A program made the position numbers and the translations under genes. Source: Mytilisepta virgata (lineage: Eukaryota > Mollusca > Bivalvia > Mytilida > Mytilidae). From it: a stretch of 64,000 bases of DNA. Positions 47,301 to 57,521 of this stretch are shown here, in pieces. The stretch covers positions 56,840,372 through 56,904,371 of the forward strand of contig CM051518.1 in assembly GCA_028015205.1 (NCBI GenBank), given 5' to 3'. Each line of letters opens with the position of its first letter. The first letter of the stretch is position 1. Under the pieces are notes generated by a model. That model searched no databases and was not told where the DNA came from. It saw only the letters and a program-made list of their open reading frames with translations.

Positions 47301-49627
47301 TTTATTTTTAAGCCTTTTCTTGACTCTCTAATAACCTCCTCATAACTGAACATAATACCAAAATTTATGCATTTCGTTGAAAAAGTTTGTTGTGACTGAT
47401 TATCGATTATGAAAAAAATAATTGATTAGGGCCAGAAAAAAAATAATCGATCGTTTTCGATTATACATTGTAATCAATAATCAGAACATTTCTATGTATG
47501 TTTACCGATAACTTTTCAACCTTATATTTACCTTGCCTTCTAATCTATCTCTCATTTGCTGAGCTCTAGATTCTATTTCTGCTGCAGTAATACCAGAGAC
47601 ATCTCCCTTCAACATTTCACAAGGCAAGGGACCAATGACATCAGCATCATCTTCTGAATCTAAATCTTCACCCTTTGAAGTCAATGATGGTCCAATATTT
47701 GGAGCACTTTTCCTTGACATTCCAGGTGGCAAGCAAGGTCCAATAGCAGTCTGTTTAGAATCCTTTACCCTGTTCTTAAACTGAGGTGGAAGTTTTGGTC
47801 CTATTGATTCAACATCATCAGTTTCATTTCTTATTCCTACTCCTGGGGGTACTGATGTCCCAATTGTTGGAAGATCATTTCCTCCTTCTGATATGCCTTT
47901 CATAAGATGGAGAGGAAGCATGGGTCCAATGTATTCATTTGAGCAAGACGGCGGTAAACTAGGTCCAATGTCATCTTCAAGGGTTTTTGTCAACAGATGA
48001 GGAGGTAAAACAGGTCCTATAGGACCTCTAGCTTTAGAGGAAGGGTCAGATGGTTCAATTTCAGCTACATTTCTCTTCAAATGTGCAGGTAAATCTGGTC
48101 CTGCTACTTTTTCATTTCTCTGTGTTTTGACTCCTATACCTGAAATTATCTTTTTAAGTATTATTCACATTCTCAAATCAAACTGCTCAAATCTTCCAAT
48201 TTAACATTTATATATGTAATAAAATATTAGTTTACCCCAGAAATATTTTGTAATATTTCTTGTGAGGGCAATTTAGTACATAAATGTTCTTCCGGGGGCA
48301 AAGCATGAAGTAAAGTAATAGATCTGCTTTAATTACCTGTATTTGTTGCTTGTAGCAAAGTAATAAACACCTTTGATTCCTTAACCGGGACAATTAAATG
48401 CAACTAAATTGTCAAAACAAAGTAAAATGGCATAATTTTAAGGAAATTAGGCCCAGAAAGGATTGTAGGGCATTAAAAGCAATTATCATAACAAATCAAA
48501 ATAGTATCCCAAGAGATTGGTTTTATTTAACGTGGTCAAGGGCGTTACTAACAAATGACGTTTGATACGTCGACAGAGTGAGGAAGGGATCTAAGGAAAT
48601 TACGTCACTTTTGAAGGATTTTTGTCAATTTTATCAATGTAATAGACAGTGTAACCAATTCAAGAATTTGAATATCGACAATATTCAACTCATGACCGGA
48701 AAACACTAATAATTCCCTCATGCATTGCGCGCATTCGTGAATTAATGTGTTTTTCGGTCATTCGTTGAATATTTTGCGATATTCAAATTCTTGAATTAGT
48801 TATCCCATAATTCATGACGACTAATGTGATCAAATCTCAGAATAAACTGTTTAACGTCACTCTTTGTACTTGAAGTATTTATAGTATAACTAATCTTGAA
48901 ATGCAAATACCCAAAACTCACGAGTTACCAAACACCACATTAATTCATGAGTGAATTATTAGTGTTTTTTGGTCACGAGTGGTAGATTGTTGATATTCAA
49001 ATTTCAAGATTAGTTATTCTGTTTATTACATTGACATAATCAGTGTATTCATAAAATTTAACGAGACAATGCAAGGGATTATGTTTTTATGGGACTACAA
49101 GACGACGTTTGTATAGCAACATAGTTGGCGACAGCTATTGACAGTATTGTTACGTCACTTCCTAGAGTGAAATAGGACTTTTGATTTCACTAGGTGAATT
49201 ATCGGATTTGATTTCACACGGAAATGGCGGTAATTCACCACACTCAATGTAATAATTTTTCTTACACATGTAATTTGATGGCCTCCAAAGAAAATTCATG
49301 GCATCTTGGTTACTCTCATGAAGATAAAGTGAAGAATACACATGCAATACTGGTAATACCAGTATCACGTTTGTACTCTCCACTTTATCCCTTTCATGAT
49401 ACCTTTTTGCAAGAATACATTAAAAATTCATTAACAAACACTACTAGAATATGACCTTTTAGACAGCTTTAAAAAGTTTTTTTTTTATTTTGTGAAGAAA
49501 GACTGTATATTAAAATTAATTTAGAAATGAAATGGATTTAAAAATGTGTTTTCAATAGACATAAAACACATGCAGGCTCCTTGGATTCACCTGGAGGGAG
49601 TGCAGGCCCATATTCATCATCTGACAT
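41358..49627 (-). CDS. GPALPP1: GPALPP motifs-containing protein 1, complete, six exons
   Basis: Exons in transcript order: 49627-49591 (MSDDEYGPALPP+G), 48139-47532, 43555-43385, 42776-42690, 42340-42281 and 41513-41358. All junctions are GT-AG and phase-consistent (phase 1 after exon 1, phase 0 after the others), giving about 372 residues; human GPALPP1 is 340. Exons 1-2 carry seven or more G-P-x-L-P-P type repeats (GPALPPG, GPVLPPH, GPSLPPS, GPMLPLH, GPKLPPQ, GPCLPPG), the defining motif. Exon 3 has SWMMELPSAKLSQSIG and ARSFRARAGPDMSD, typical of the C-terminal DUF3752 region. Exons 4-6 continue it (EKQVSKDVHKYN, LLEMHQKELKKKK, PFDREVDLQVNRF) and end GSTQFL. The acidic, Pro-rich character suggests a nuclear, possibly RNA-processing-linked protein, but its function is not established. 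Intron 2 is about 4 kb and full of transposons. Confidence 0.94.
41845..42180 (+). repeat. Two-plus tandem units of ~157-162 bp in GPALPP1 intron 5
   Basis: (A)CAGCAAATTTGGCAATT recurs at 41845 and 42002, with CGGCAAATTCAGCAATT at 42164. In between, GTGTATAAG(C/T)TTCATAACATTTG and GAGGCAAAGTAAAG repeat in register. No coding potential. Confidence 0.75.
42836..43232 (+). mobile_element. Diverged tRNA-derived SINE copies in GPALPP1 intron 3
   Basis: GATGAGTTCATGATTGCAAA starts a 68-bp unit repeated at 42904. Two body segments follow with TTCTGGTTGCTTCCACCAAT and CTCTGGCTTCCTCCACTAAT, then AATAAATCAATAAATTAATC as tail. The order matches the SINE at 21880-22140, with heavy decay and internal duplication. 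Confidence 0.65.
44317..45827 (-). mobile_element. Tc1-type DNA transposon, near-complete
   Basis: Perfect 23-bp terminal inverted repeats (CTGAACCGCAAAAGAAACGT... at 44317-44339 and the inverse at 45805-45827) are flanked by TA-rich target (TATATA on both sides), as expected for TA-inserting Tc1/mariner elements. Length is 1511 bp. It sits in GPALPP1 intron 2 in the same orientation as that gene. The matched TIRs indicate a fairly recent insertion. Its transposase has one premature stop. Confidence 0.95.
44495..45532 (-). pseudogene. Tc1-like DD34E transposase with one in-frame TGA
   Basis: Reading from MPRLTPQQREQAIGRL to HTRY the frame is about 345 codons, the usual Tc1 size, and is broken only by TGA at 45161-45163. 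Both sides are in the same frame, so this is a nonsense change (probably CGA to TGA at a CpG) and not a frameshift. The N-terminus has paired helix-turn-helix segments (RVIANDFNCAVRTIERLR; SDDTVRQRLAARNMRCRRPA). The catalytic triad is intact: FSDES, FQQDNARAH and SPDLNPIEHLW, with 34 residues between the second D and the E. An in-frame start 20 codons upstream (MGIKGRRK, 45592) is possible but less likely. The shape of the break leaves catalytic residues after the stop, so no active protein is expected from this copy. Confidence 0.93.
45833..45863. repeat. (TA)n/(A)n microsatellite
   Basis: Alternating TA followed by about 24 A directly after the Tc1 element's right flank. Confidence 0.8.
46520..46949. 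mobile_element. Partial GGCCACA-family element interrupted by a second MITE
   Basis: AATGTGTGCTGCACGTAAAT and TCGCTTGCACCTATTTTTGC match the interiors of the elements at 2741 and 55275. The right terminus AACTAAAAATCAATTTGGTG appears only after a 184-bp insertion at 46740-46923. The left terminus is not recognisable. Confidence 0.65.
46740..46923. mobile_element. TACAGTCAAACC MITE, copy 1 (nested)
   Basis: Ends TACAGTCAAACC and GGTTTGACTGTA are exact inverses, compatible with TA target duplication. The interior is made of AAAGGGCACC-type phrases facing each other. Other copies are at 56908-57072 (inverted, diverged) and 63415-63594. Confidence 0.8.
47090..47490. repeat. AT-rich segment with repeated ATAATCGATTA-type phrases
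   Basis: TGGGAATCGG, AATAATCGGG, GATTATCGATTATG, AATAATCGATCG and CGATTATACATTG crowd this part of GPALPP1 intron 2. This suggests a decayed repeat, but no clear ends were found. Confidence 0.35.
48652..48802. repeat. Long inverted repeat A in GPALPP1 intron 1
   Basis: Arms of about 63 bp: AACCAATTCAAGAATTTGAA... at the left and its approximate inverse ...ATTCAAATTCTTGAATTAGTT at the right, around a short loop near 48716-48736. Shares internal phrases (GGTCA, ACACTAATAATTC) with inverted repeat B. Confidence 0.75.
48886..49017. repeat. Long inverted repeat B in GPALPP1 intron 1
   Basis: ATAACTAATCTTGAAATGCA at the left mirrors TTCAAGATTAGTTAT at the right, with arms of about 60 bp and a short loop. 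Same family as inverted repeat A, more diverged. Together with flanking CAATGTAATA/TATTACATTG they may be one composite element spanning about 48635-49035. Confidence 0.7.
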
Positions 49628-49840
49628 TACGCTTTTGTCAACAATTCTGTATTTTGTTTTTTATTGATTCATCCATATTGAACGTCTACACAAAATGATT
49701 TTGTCTCGCTAAAACTGATTGGTCAACTAATTCCTATCATCCAATAAAATTTGTGTTTACAAAAATTAACTTCCGGTTATTTATTTCACAACACGTGTTT
49801 AGTTCGAATTGTAAACAAACCGCCAATCAAAATTGTATAC
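49628..49840. promoter_or_regulatory. Shared divergent promoter region of GPALPP1 and PIN4
   Basis: The 213 bp between the two start codons contain ATTGG at 49718-49722 (a CCAAT box for the minus strand), CCAAT at 49741-49745 (plus strand), ACTTCCGG at 49769-49776 (ETS-type) and the E-box CACGTG at 49793-49798. No TATA box is placed sensibly. CCAAT plus ETS sites without TATA are typical of housekeeping divergent promoters. Motif presence is seen; use is inferred. Confidence 0.7.
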
Positions 49841-52800
49841 ATGCCAAAAAATAAGGGTGGAGGAGGTGGAAAGGGTGGAGCTAAGGGAGGGAAAGGAGCA
49901 GAAGGTGGAGGAGATGAAGGGAAACAAACAAAAGGAGGAAACTCCGTAAAAGTATTGAAAACTTTCCGGATTTTAAGTCTGAAATTGTAAACTTTAAATC
50001 ACAGTTAACTGGACCAATAATTTGTTATAAAGGCACCTGTTCCATTTAAGCATTCATATATCCTTTTTCTTCAGAGGAACTTCTTTCATTTAAATATTCA
50101 TATCTCCTTTTTTATCACTGTACAATAAGAGGATGCCTTTTGATTTGTTATTCCAGATGAACACGTCCATAAGATACCAATTACATATGGAAGCCTGAAA
50201 AAGGCACAATTGCTGCTGAAAGTCAGCCTGAATAAAATCAGCTGTATTTAATTTGGCTTTGATATAGTATATTCAATATAATACTGGTGTTGATTTTAAC
50301 CAAACTTGTAACAAACCAAATATTGGACTCTTTTAAGTGTTTGGTCCAAATAAAGACTTGTCCATAATGTCCAAAATGCAAAGGAGTAAAACATCTATTG
50401 ATTGTAAGATCACTATCTTACAACAGACACAATGCTTTTATTTCCTGATAAGAAGGTGCAGTTACTTCCATTTAACCCCAGAGATGGGTCTGATTACTTT
50501 CAATGTAACTGATTAAATTACAATTACTTTGTCAATTGTATGATTAAATTAAATTATTGATCACACCATTTCTGAAAGTAATTAATTAAATTAATGATTA
50601 CATTGGCAAAGTAGTCATGATTACATCTGATAACAATGGATTTCAAAATAAAGTACTCCAAAATAGGTAGACCTGACATATCTGATACCCTTTTAACAAT
50701 GAAAATCAACTAATTCACTGTACACATATATAGCTAAAAAAACTCACTATGCATATGGCCAGTCTTGAGCAGATTTTTGGCAAGGGCTTTTAGAATGAGA
50801 GAAACAAAATTTCTATAACAGTGAGTTTTACTTAATACACAAGTCATTTCTACCTTTTAACATGTAATGATGTCCTCACAAAACAAGTTTAAAAAAAAAA
50901 TCATTAAAATAACATTTTGTTAGTATCAAATTACATATATATCCATATTTTATAATATCTTAACATGCTATTTTAACAAGTTATATATTTATTAAATATG
51001 AATAATAAAAATGTTCATTTAAGACATGATATATTGACCATAAACACAATTTGAGATTTTTTTCATTGTAATCAGAATGTAATAAAAAAGTAATCAGGAC
51101 TACAAGGTATTTTGAAAAGTAATTGATTAAATTAAATTACATGTAATCAGATTTTTGGCTAAGTAATGATTACAATGATTACTTGAAAAAATGTAATCGA
51201 TTACAGCTGATTAATTAATACAATTAACTTAATTAAGCCTGTATAACCCACATTCCTACTGTACAAGTCTTCATCTTAATTGTTTTCTCTAATGACAATG
51301 AAATTTTGTATTGAATTCCACCTATGTATATACTTGGCTTAAATGTCTTATATGTACATGACAGAAGTTTGTGCAAAGGAACAGCTTTGAACAGGTCTTA
51401 TCAAATGTTATATAGTAATATATATATTAAAAATTCATTAACAAACACTACAATCAACAGGTCTTATCAAATGTTATATAGTAATATATATATTAAAAAT
51501 TCATTAACAAACACTACTAGAATATGACCTTTTAAAGATATGCTTTGAAAGATAGGACAAAGCAGAAAAATAAAATGTATACTGACTGACAATTGCAATA
51601 TGCAAGTCCAAAACATGACAAAATATTTTAACAATTACAGAACTAAATTGAAAAATGATTTGTATAAAAAAAATTATGCTATAAATCTAAAACAGAAGAA
51701 CATACATCCTAAGCACCATTAAACACTAATTGGCTTGATCACAGCATGTGAGAATATTTTGATATATAAAAATATTCTCACATGCTGTGATCAATGCAAC
51801 TATATTACATTTAGTAAATTGAATTTGTAAGATTCTTGTTATCTCTATATATTTCAGGTTAGACACATTCTTTGTGAGAAACAATCTAAGTGTTTAGAAG
51901 CATTGGAGAAATTGAAAGGAGGAATGAAGTTTAATGAAGTAGCAGCAACATATAGTGAAGACAAAGCTAGATCAGGTGTATGTATGAATTGGCAAATAAT
52001 ATGGATGTTTTAGATAAACATTCATGCCAAAAACAAAACAAACAAAATAAAATACACAAATCAGAAGCTGATGCAGGAATAAATACATAATAATATAAAA
52101 GAATTTACTGTAAATCAGGTATCTCTGATGTAGTAAGGCAACCAGATATTTTTCCAAACATTCCAGGAGAAAAACCATTTCACTCTGGAAAACACCATTT
52201 GAAATTCGTTCTTCTGCATGAAACATCTCAACTTCTGTTTGCCAAAAGTTGTAGTGCTAACATAATATTACAGATGTAAAAATGCTGCTAATATGTGACA
52301 GTCGAATCATTAAAGGGTATGATGAAATTCTTAGAATTTTCATATTCTCTTTAAAAACCTCATACGGGACCATAAATGTCCAACCTTACTGCAAAAATTC
52401 ACGCAAATTGATTCCTCCAAATCATAACCAGAAATTCCTCTTAATGTTTTTCTTTGTCAGCATTTGGCTGTGACTTAGATCAATTAGTGACCGTGATAAT
52501 TATATATTGAAATATTGATTGTTGGATTTAATGCAATATAACTACTTTTATAATGGAAACGAATGTACAAGTTGTGTATTGTGTGCAAAATGTTTATGAT
52601 ATTTTTACTCTTGTGACAGTTATCTTTGAGATTTTAAACTTTAGCAGGCATTTTAAGACACCAAAGTACATGTATATCAAGTGTAGATATATCATAATCT
52701 ACAAGAAAACAGGAGACTGCTTTTCCCAATAGATTTCAGTATCAAAATCTGAAAATCATTGATTTTGATGTTAGCCATAAATTGTGTGCTATTGGCAATG

Positions 52801-53261
52801 CATCAGTATGTGGAAGCAAAGCGTAAGCACGACCGGTGGTGGGTTTCCGACGATGTTGGCAATGATGCTTTCAATAATTTGACCTTTTAATTGATATTTG
52901 ACCAGTCGTAGCTAAATTTCAAATTTGCAGGAATACTAAAGCAGACATTAAACTATGGTTAAAAATTACCTAAAAAATATAATCACCCTTAGAATGGGAC
53001 AGAATGTATTATCTTACAGAAGACACTAATGTTTTAAATACACAGAAGTGAAAAAGTGATGTTAATTTACAGTTTTCACTGTTAACATGCTGTTTGTTAC
53101 AGGGAGACCTTGGTTGGATGACAAGAGGAAGCATGGTCGGACCTTTCCAGGATGCAGCTTTTGCCCTTCCAGTCAGTTCACTTGGAAATCCTAAATATAC
53201 AGACCCTCCTGTAAAAACTAAATTTGGATATCATATAATTATGGTGGAAGGCAAAAAGTAG
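49841..53261 (+). CDS. PIN4: Parvulin-type peptidyl-prolyl cis-trans isomerase PIN4, complete, three exons
   Basis: Exons are 49841-49951 (37 codons), 51858-51977 (40 codons) and 53103-53261 (52 codons plus stop), all phase 0 with GT-AG introns, giving 129 residues (human PIN4 131). The N-terminus [17 protein letters not shown] is the basic Gly/Lys-rich tail linked in the family to DNA/pre-ribosome binding and targeting. The parvulin domain runs from VRHILCEK through [40 protein letters not shown] and [17 protein letters not shown] to the C-terminus, with the family's substrate-pocket M/F residues present. It catalyses cis-trans isomerisation at X-Pro bonds, without the phospho-Ser/Thr preference of PIN1 (no WW domain). 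Known roles are nuclear/nucleolar (rRNA processing) and mitochondrial. It is divergent with GPALPP1 from one promoter region. Two exonic donors (GTGTAT at 51976, GTATGT at 51978) overlap at exon 2; only the second keeps the frame. Confidence 0.95.
50484..51240. repeat. Degenerate AT-rich repeat (GTAATC/GATTAC phrases) in PIN4 intron 1
   Basis: GATGGGTCTGATTACTTTCA begins a stretch filled with TGTAATCGATTAC, AATTAATTAAATTAATGATT and AAGTAATGATTACAATGATT. It ends near TTAATTAAGCCTGTA. The pattern is that of an old, mutually palindromic repeat. Exact ends are uncertain. Confidence 0.45.
51391..51522 (+). repeat. Two tandem 66-bp units in PIN4 intron 1
   Basis: ACAGGTCTTATCAAATGTTA starts at 51391 and 51457. 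Each unit includes TTAAAAATTCATTAACAAAC. A related single segment (same phrase plus CTACTAGAATATGACCTTTT) lies at about 49418-49463, inside GPALPP1 intron 1. Confidence 0.8.
51736..51793. repeat. Perfect 25-bp-arm hairpin, 8-nt loop, 65 bp before PIN4 exon 2
   Basis: TGATCACAGCATGTGAGAAT... (51736-51760) is repeated exactly inverted at 51769-51793 around GATATATA. The absence of any mismatch indicates a recent origin or selection. In the PIN4 pre-mRNA it would form a 58-nt hairpin. Confidence 0.9.
52811..52854. repeat. Half-copy of the hairpin element at 3-91
   Basis: TGGAAGCAAAGCGTAAGC and GTGGGTTTCCGACGATG correspond to the reverse complement of positions 1-48, with a few differences in between. 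It lies in PIN4 intron 2 and only one arm is present. Confidence 0.75.
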
Positions 53262-53867
53262 AAAAGTTAATGTAGAAAAATAACGAGACTTTCAAATACA
53301 TTTAAAATAGATGGATAATTATTCTTTCTTTTCTAAGGCAAATGATCTTAAAAGACACCAAAATGTCTTGTTATCAAGTTGAATTAAAAATTCATTGCTG
53401 ATATGTGTGAAAAGATGAAATTTAATTGAATGCAGAATTATAACAGGAACAAACTTAATGTATTGTAAAATGATAAATGTTTAAACATTAATTTAATAAT
53501 AGTATATCTGCTCAATTTTATCATTGTTAGGGTTGTATATGCATATGATATAATGCGAGAGAATTTCTTGAACTATGTTTTTATGTTATTAGATATTTTT
53601 TATTCTTACATGTATGAATTTTGTTTTGTTTTTTTTTTTTTATATTGGTGTCTTGTTACCATTAGAAGACCTGTAACATATAGCTATGACAATGTATCCC
53701 CTTTGACAAATTTTGATTCAACGGAGCTACAAAGAGATCCCTACTTTGGAGTAACTGGTGTGATTCACAGCTGGGGGTTTTACACATTTTATCTGGCTCA
53801 TATCAATCCAAAACTGTATCAAAATTATTATAATATAATTATCATGTTTCAACAATTTTAATTATGA

Positions 53868-53873
53868 AATAAA
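53868..53873 (+). promoter_or_regulatory. Candidate PIN4 polyadenylation signal
   Basis: AATAAA about 610 bp beyond the PIN4 stop. No earlier canonical hexamer on the plus strand stood out. Confidence 0.4.
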
Positions 53874-55274
53874 AGATCAATAATTGAAAGGATTGAGGTA
53901 TATCAAGATCACAGAAATTACAGTCAGAATATTTCATTTATATACACATGATATAAATTCAACAGTATTAAAATGATTGATTAACAACAATAATGGTTAT
54001 TTATAAAGTTTCAAATGAATTTGAGCCATATAAAAAGTGTGAAATCTTAGGATTTGAGACGCACAAGGCTGCTCTGACGAGAGTAATGAGACTTCTTTGT
54101 ACCTTGACCAAGATCAAAAATTGTCACAGGAGCAACATTTTATGCAGCTACCCTATAGCTAACTTGCAGAAGGAAAACAGGCTGTTCTTATCAGTTGATA
54201 ATACTGATCCATTAAATTATCAAACAGCACAGCCATAGTTATCATAAAAGCTCTTCTATGATATAGAAAGCATGATTAACCCTTTCCAGGCGAATGATGC
54301 CTCAATGCATCATGGCCCTTTCCAGCCATTTGTATGCCCCTAATCCTCTCCACTGATATCTGGATACACTTTTTTGGTCTTCATTGTAAGAGAAACATTA
54401 TAGCTACAGAAGCAGTAACATTTGGGACCCAAATTCACATGTATGAATTAACAGTGCCATGCAGAATAGCCTTGGTGCCATCATTTGTCAGTGTGTGTGT
54501 GAAATATTTTAAAAAATTTTTTTGAACATGAGCACCCCAAACAGTGCAAAAATGCCCAAAATTGCACTTTTGGCCTCCAAGGACTTCCCTACATCGATCC
54601 TACAACACAATTTTAGTTAGTTTTACCTCTTGATAGGAATTAATGGAAAGATGGCATCCCACTCTTAACACATCATGCATTACTAGGTATGTGGGGCATT
54701 CACTTTGGTTTCCATGGCAATGGGAACTTCCCAAAATCAGCAAAAATAGGCATATTTCTGGTGGGGAGGGCTTTTTTTCAAACCACCCTCCCCTCCACCT
54801 GGCATCCCACCTCCCATCTTCCCTACCTCTTATATAATCCATTAGTAAAATTTCATTCACAGATTCTGCCTCATTTGCATATTACAAACGAAAGTTTGCA
54901 AAGTCCTGAAAACAGACAATTTCTGAAAATTAATTCTGGGTTGAAAGTGTTATGCACCACAATGGACGATAAGTTTGGAGAATCCATCATATGGAAAAAA
55001 TTACCAGTAGGTTCATTGTAGTCTAATTGAGAGGTTAAATTCTCATCAGTTTTGTCAACTCTTTTGACCTTTTCCACTTAGTCAGAAGGCATCCAACCTT
55101 TTCTTTCTTCTTAAATTTCTATATTCTAAAATTTATTGGCTATTTTTAATCGGGCAAAGCAAATCTATGAAGTCCAAAAGCAAAAATATATCAAGAATAC
55201 TGGTATGTGCACATGTTTAGAGGTCGAATAAACATAAAAGGCCACATAATCAGATGTTATAAGGTTAGGCCATA
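53874..55274. other. Intergenic, nothing recognised
   Basis: AT-rich with short frames of poor composition. A phrase of the type CCTTTCCAGGCGAATGATGC / CATCATGGCCCTTTCCAGCC (54286-54327) looks like half of a repeat. Confidence 0.45.
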
Positions 55275-55559
55275 GGCCACATCATATTGATCTTTAGTTC
55301 TTTGGTTTTCGTCGCTCCAATTTTTAGACTAAATTTTAGGACAAAATTTTTTTGCAGCTTCGTTTTGCAAAAGTGCCCCAAAATTCAGTAAAATTGGTAT
55401 TTTTCACAATAATTTATTTTAAAAAATGTGTGCCGCACGTAAATTTGATCTTCACCTGGGAAAAAAAATATCCAAGAAATTTTTTTTTAAATTTCGCTTC
55501 CTCACACCTATCTTTGGCATCCAAAAATCCAAAGAACGAAAAACCAATTTGGTGTGGCC
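55275..55559. mobile_element. GGCCACA-family TIR element, copy 3
   Basis: Left GGCCACATCATATTGATCTT and right ACCAATTTGGTGTGGCC are inverted. The interior has TGTGTGCCGCACGTAAATTT and CGCTTCCTCACACCTATCTT, as in the copies at 2741 and 46520. Confidence 0.75.
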
Positions 55560-55830
55560 TTAGTCTAGTTGGATGTCAACACAGGGTGTACCCCGTTCCC
55601 TTCGATTTTCAGGCCGAGCACACTAACCTATCCATACGTTTTATTAATAATCGATAAAACTGACTTCATAAATAAATCATGTTTTGACATACATTGTAAC
55701 ATGGCTACTGATTGTGTACCAGTAGCTGTTGAACTGTATTTACAATAGAAATTTTTTGCCACAAAGTTCTCAGCAACTAAAAGCTGAAGGTAACTCTTGG
55801 CATCCGTTGGTGTGAAGCATGACCATTTAA

Positions 55831-55990
55831 TTATACCCCCGCAAACAAAGTTTGGGGGATTATATAGGTTTCATTCTGTCTGTCTGTCGGTCTGTCCAAA
55901 ATAACTTTGTACTACATTTCTTGCAGGATTCTCACGAAACTTTATGGAATGTTAGATCACATTATGGACATGTGCATATTGTCAGGATTC
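55831..55990 (+). repeat. Repeat segment beginning TTATACCCCCGCAAACAAAG
   Basis: The left end has TTTGGGGGATTATATAGG followed by a (CTGT)n-like run, TCTGTCTGTCTGTCGGTCTG. The segment at 62318-62455 carries GACCGACAG...GGTATACCC...GGGGTATAAT and looks like the opposite (right) end of such a family on the other strand. The right boundary here is unclear. Confidence 0.45.
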
Positions 55991-56907
55991 AAAACAGACG
56001 TGTTGCTGCGGGTGGTATTAGTCCCTTTCAGGACAGTTCTAGTTTAAGTACTGATTTTGTAGGGTTGCACATCCAATTCCTGTTGGATGGTGTTACCTCA
56101 CACTTTACCAATTGTACTTTAGAAGTTCTCAGCAACTTTAGGTCTCAACCAATTCATAGTAGGTCTAAAGTGTGACCAAAATGATTTGTAAAGTGGGTAT
56201 GGAATGTATGCACACACACTTCTTGGTTTACCAAAGCTGACATATATTTCCACTAAATACACTACAGATAAATTTTACTAATGAATTATGTTCTTGCCTC
56301 CGTATATATGCTTTTGATACGGTCTATTTGTTGCTCCATGCTTACAATTCTTTTACTTTTAGAGGATTGAATGCTCACTCAAGACCAAAATGTTTCACAT
56401 CAAGATTAATCAGGTTCCAGATGAGTGTTAAGGGCTCCAGGTAGCCTCCAGTTGGTTGTTACCTCTAGTATTGTTATTACAGTGAATTAATTATTACACG
56501 TGGAATGGTGTGTAAATAAAAGGATTTGGGATATGCATCAACAAGACATCAATCGGATATTTCACAATATAATGCTATCCTTGCCCTCAGGTATAAACAA
56601 AGGAAATAATTCATAACTGTAGAAGTTGTGACCTGAAAGTCCATCTTCTGTAGTTTTTACTAATGCATAACATAAACAATTTGGTCCAAATTTTTTAAAT
56701 GGCGACGATACCACCCAGAAACCAATATTCAATATCAATACAATGATTATCTGGAATAATGGCAGTAAAAAGTGCTGAACTATCATTCTTTGTGTTTTGA
56801 TATTTTTATTTGGGTTTGCCTATAACAGTATATTATCATTGTCTCAAAGTTATCTGGACTATCAAAAATGTTTTCTTAATATCAGAAGTAACTATTCTAA
56901 TAGTGAA

Positions 56908-57072
56908 ATAAACCTGTCTATAAAGGACACCCAAGGGACCAGAAAAAAGTGCCCTTTAAACAGAGGTTAATTTCACATAATTTGTTCATGAATGGGACTT
57001 TTTCAGTGTGCCCTTTATACATGTAGACAGTGATTTGCTATATAAGGGTGTCCTTTAAAGCAGGTTTGACTA
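56908..57072. mobile_element. TACAGTCAAACC MITE, copy 2 (degenerate, inverted)
   Basis: TAAACCTGTCTATAAAGGAC at the left and TTTAAAGCAGGTTTGACTA at the right, with CCCTTTA phrases between. The outer TACAGT bases are lost on the left. Confidence 0.7.
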
Positions 57073-57179
57073 ATTTTAAATATATCAAAAAACTGTGTGA
57101 TAATGCTGGTAACAACGGTAAACTTTTTTCAGGAAATACAGTTTTACAATAAGTCACCAAGTATGTCATTTAGTTCATT

Positions 57180-57345
57180 CATATACGGAGCAGGAACTGC
57201 TTACCTTTCTGGAGCACCCGGGTTCACTTCTGGTTTTTATGAGTTCGTGTTGTTCATTGTTTTCTAGTTTTCTCTGTTTATTTGTTGTACTTGTGGTTGT
57301 TCATTTGTCTTCCCGGGTTTGTTTGTCCAATGGATTACATTTTTT
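57180..57345 (+). repeat. Retroelement-tail repeat, copy 2
   Basis: ATATACGGAGCAGGAACTGC, GGGTTCACTTC, AGTTCGTGTTGTTCATTG and GTGGTTGTTCATTTGTCTTC match, in order, the copy at 32845-33000. Confidence 0.7.
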
Positions 57346-57385
57346 TGATTGCTCCTTAGGTATATTTGTCCTTTTCAAAAGATTA

Positions 57386-57391
57386 TTTATT
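57386..57391 (-). promoter_or_regulatory. Candidate PPOX polyadenylation signal
   Basis: TTTATT on the plus strand, about 130 bp beyond the PPOX stop on the minus strand. Confidence 0.4.
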
Positions 57392-57521
57392 CAAGTTCAA
57401 CAGACCTACATGTATAATAAGAATAACCTTTATGTATCACAATATATAACAATTATCACAACCTTTTAGGCATTAAAATCTATTAATAACATTAATTTTC
57501 TATATTTTAATAAAAAAAATA

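Noticed and set aside
49841..49990. 79-codon frame read as a Gly-rich standalone protein
   Set aside because: It is PIN4 exon 1 reading on past a good donor site into the intron.
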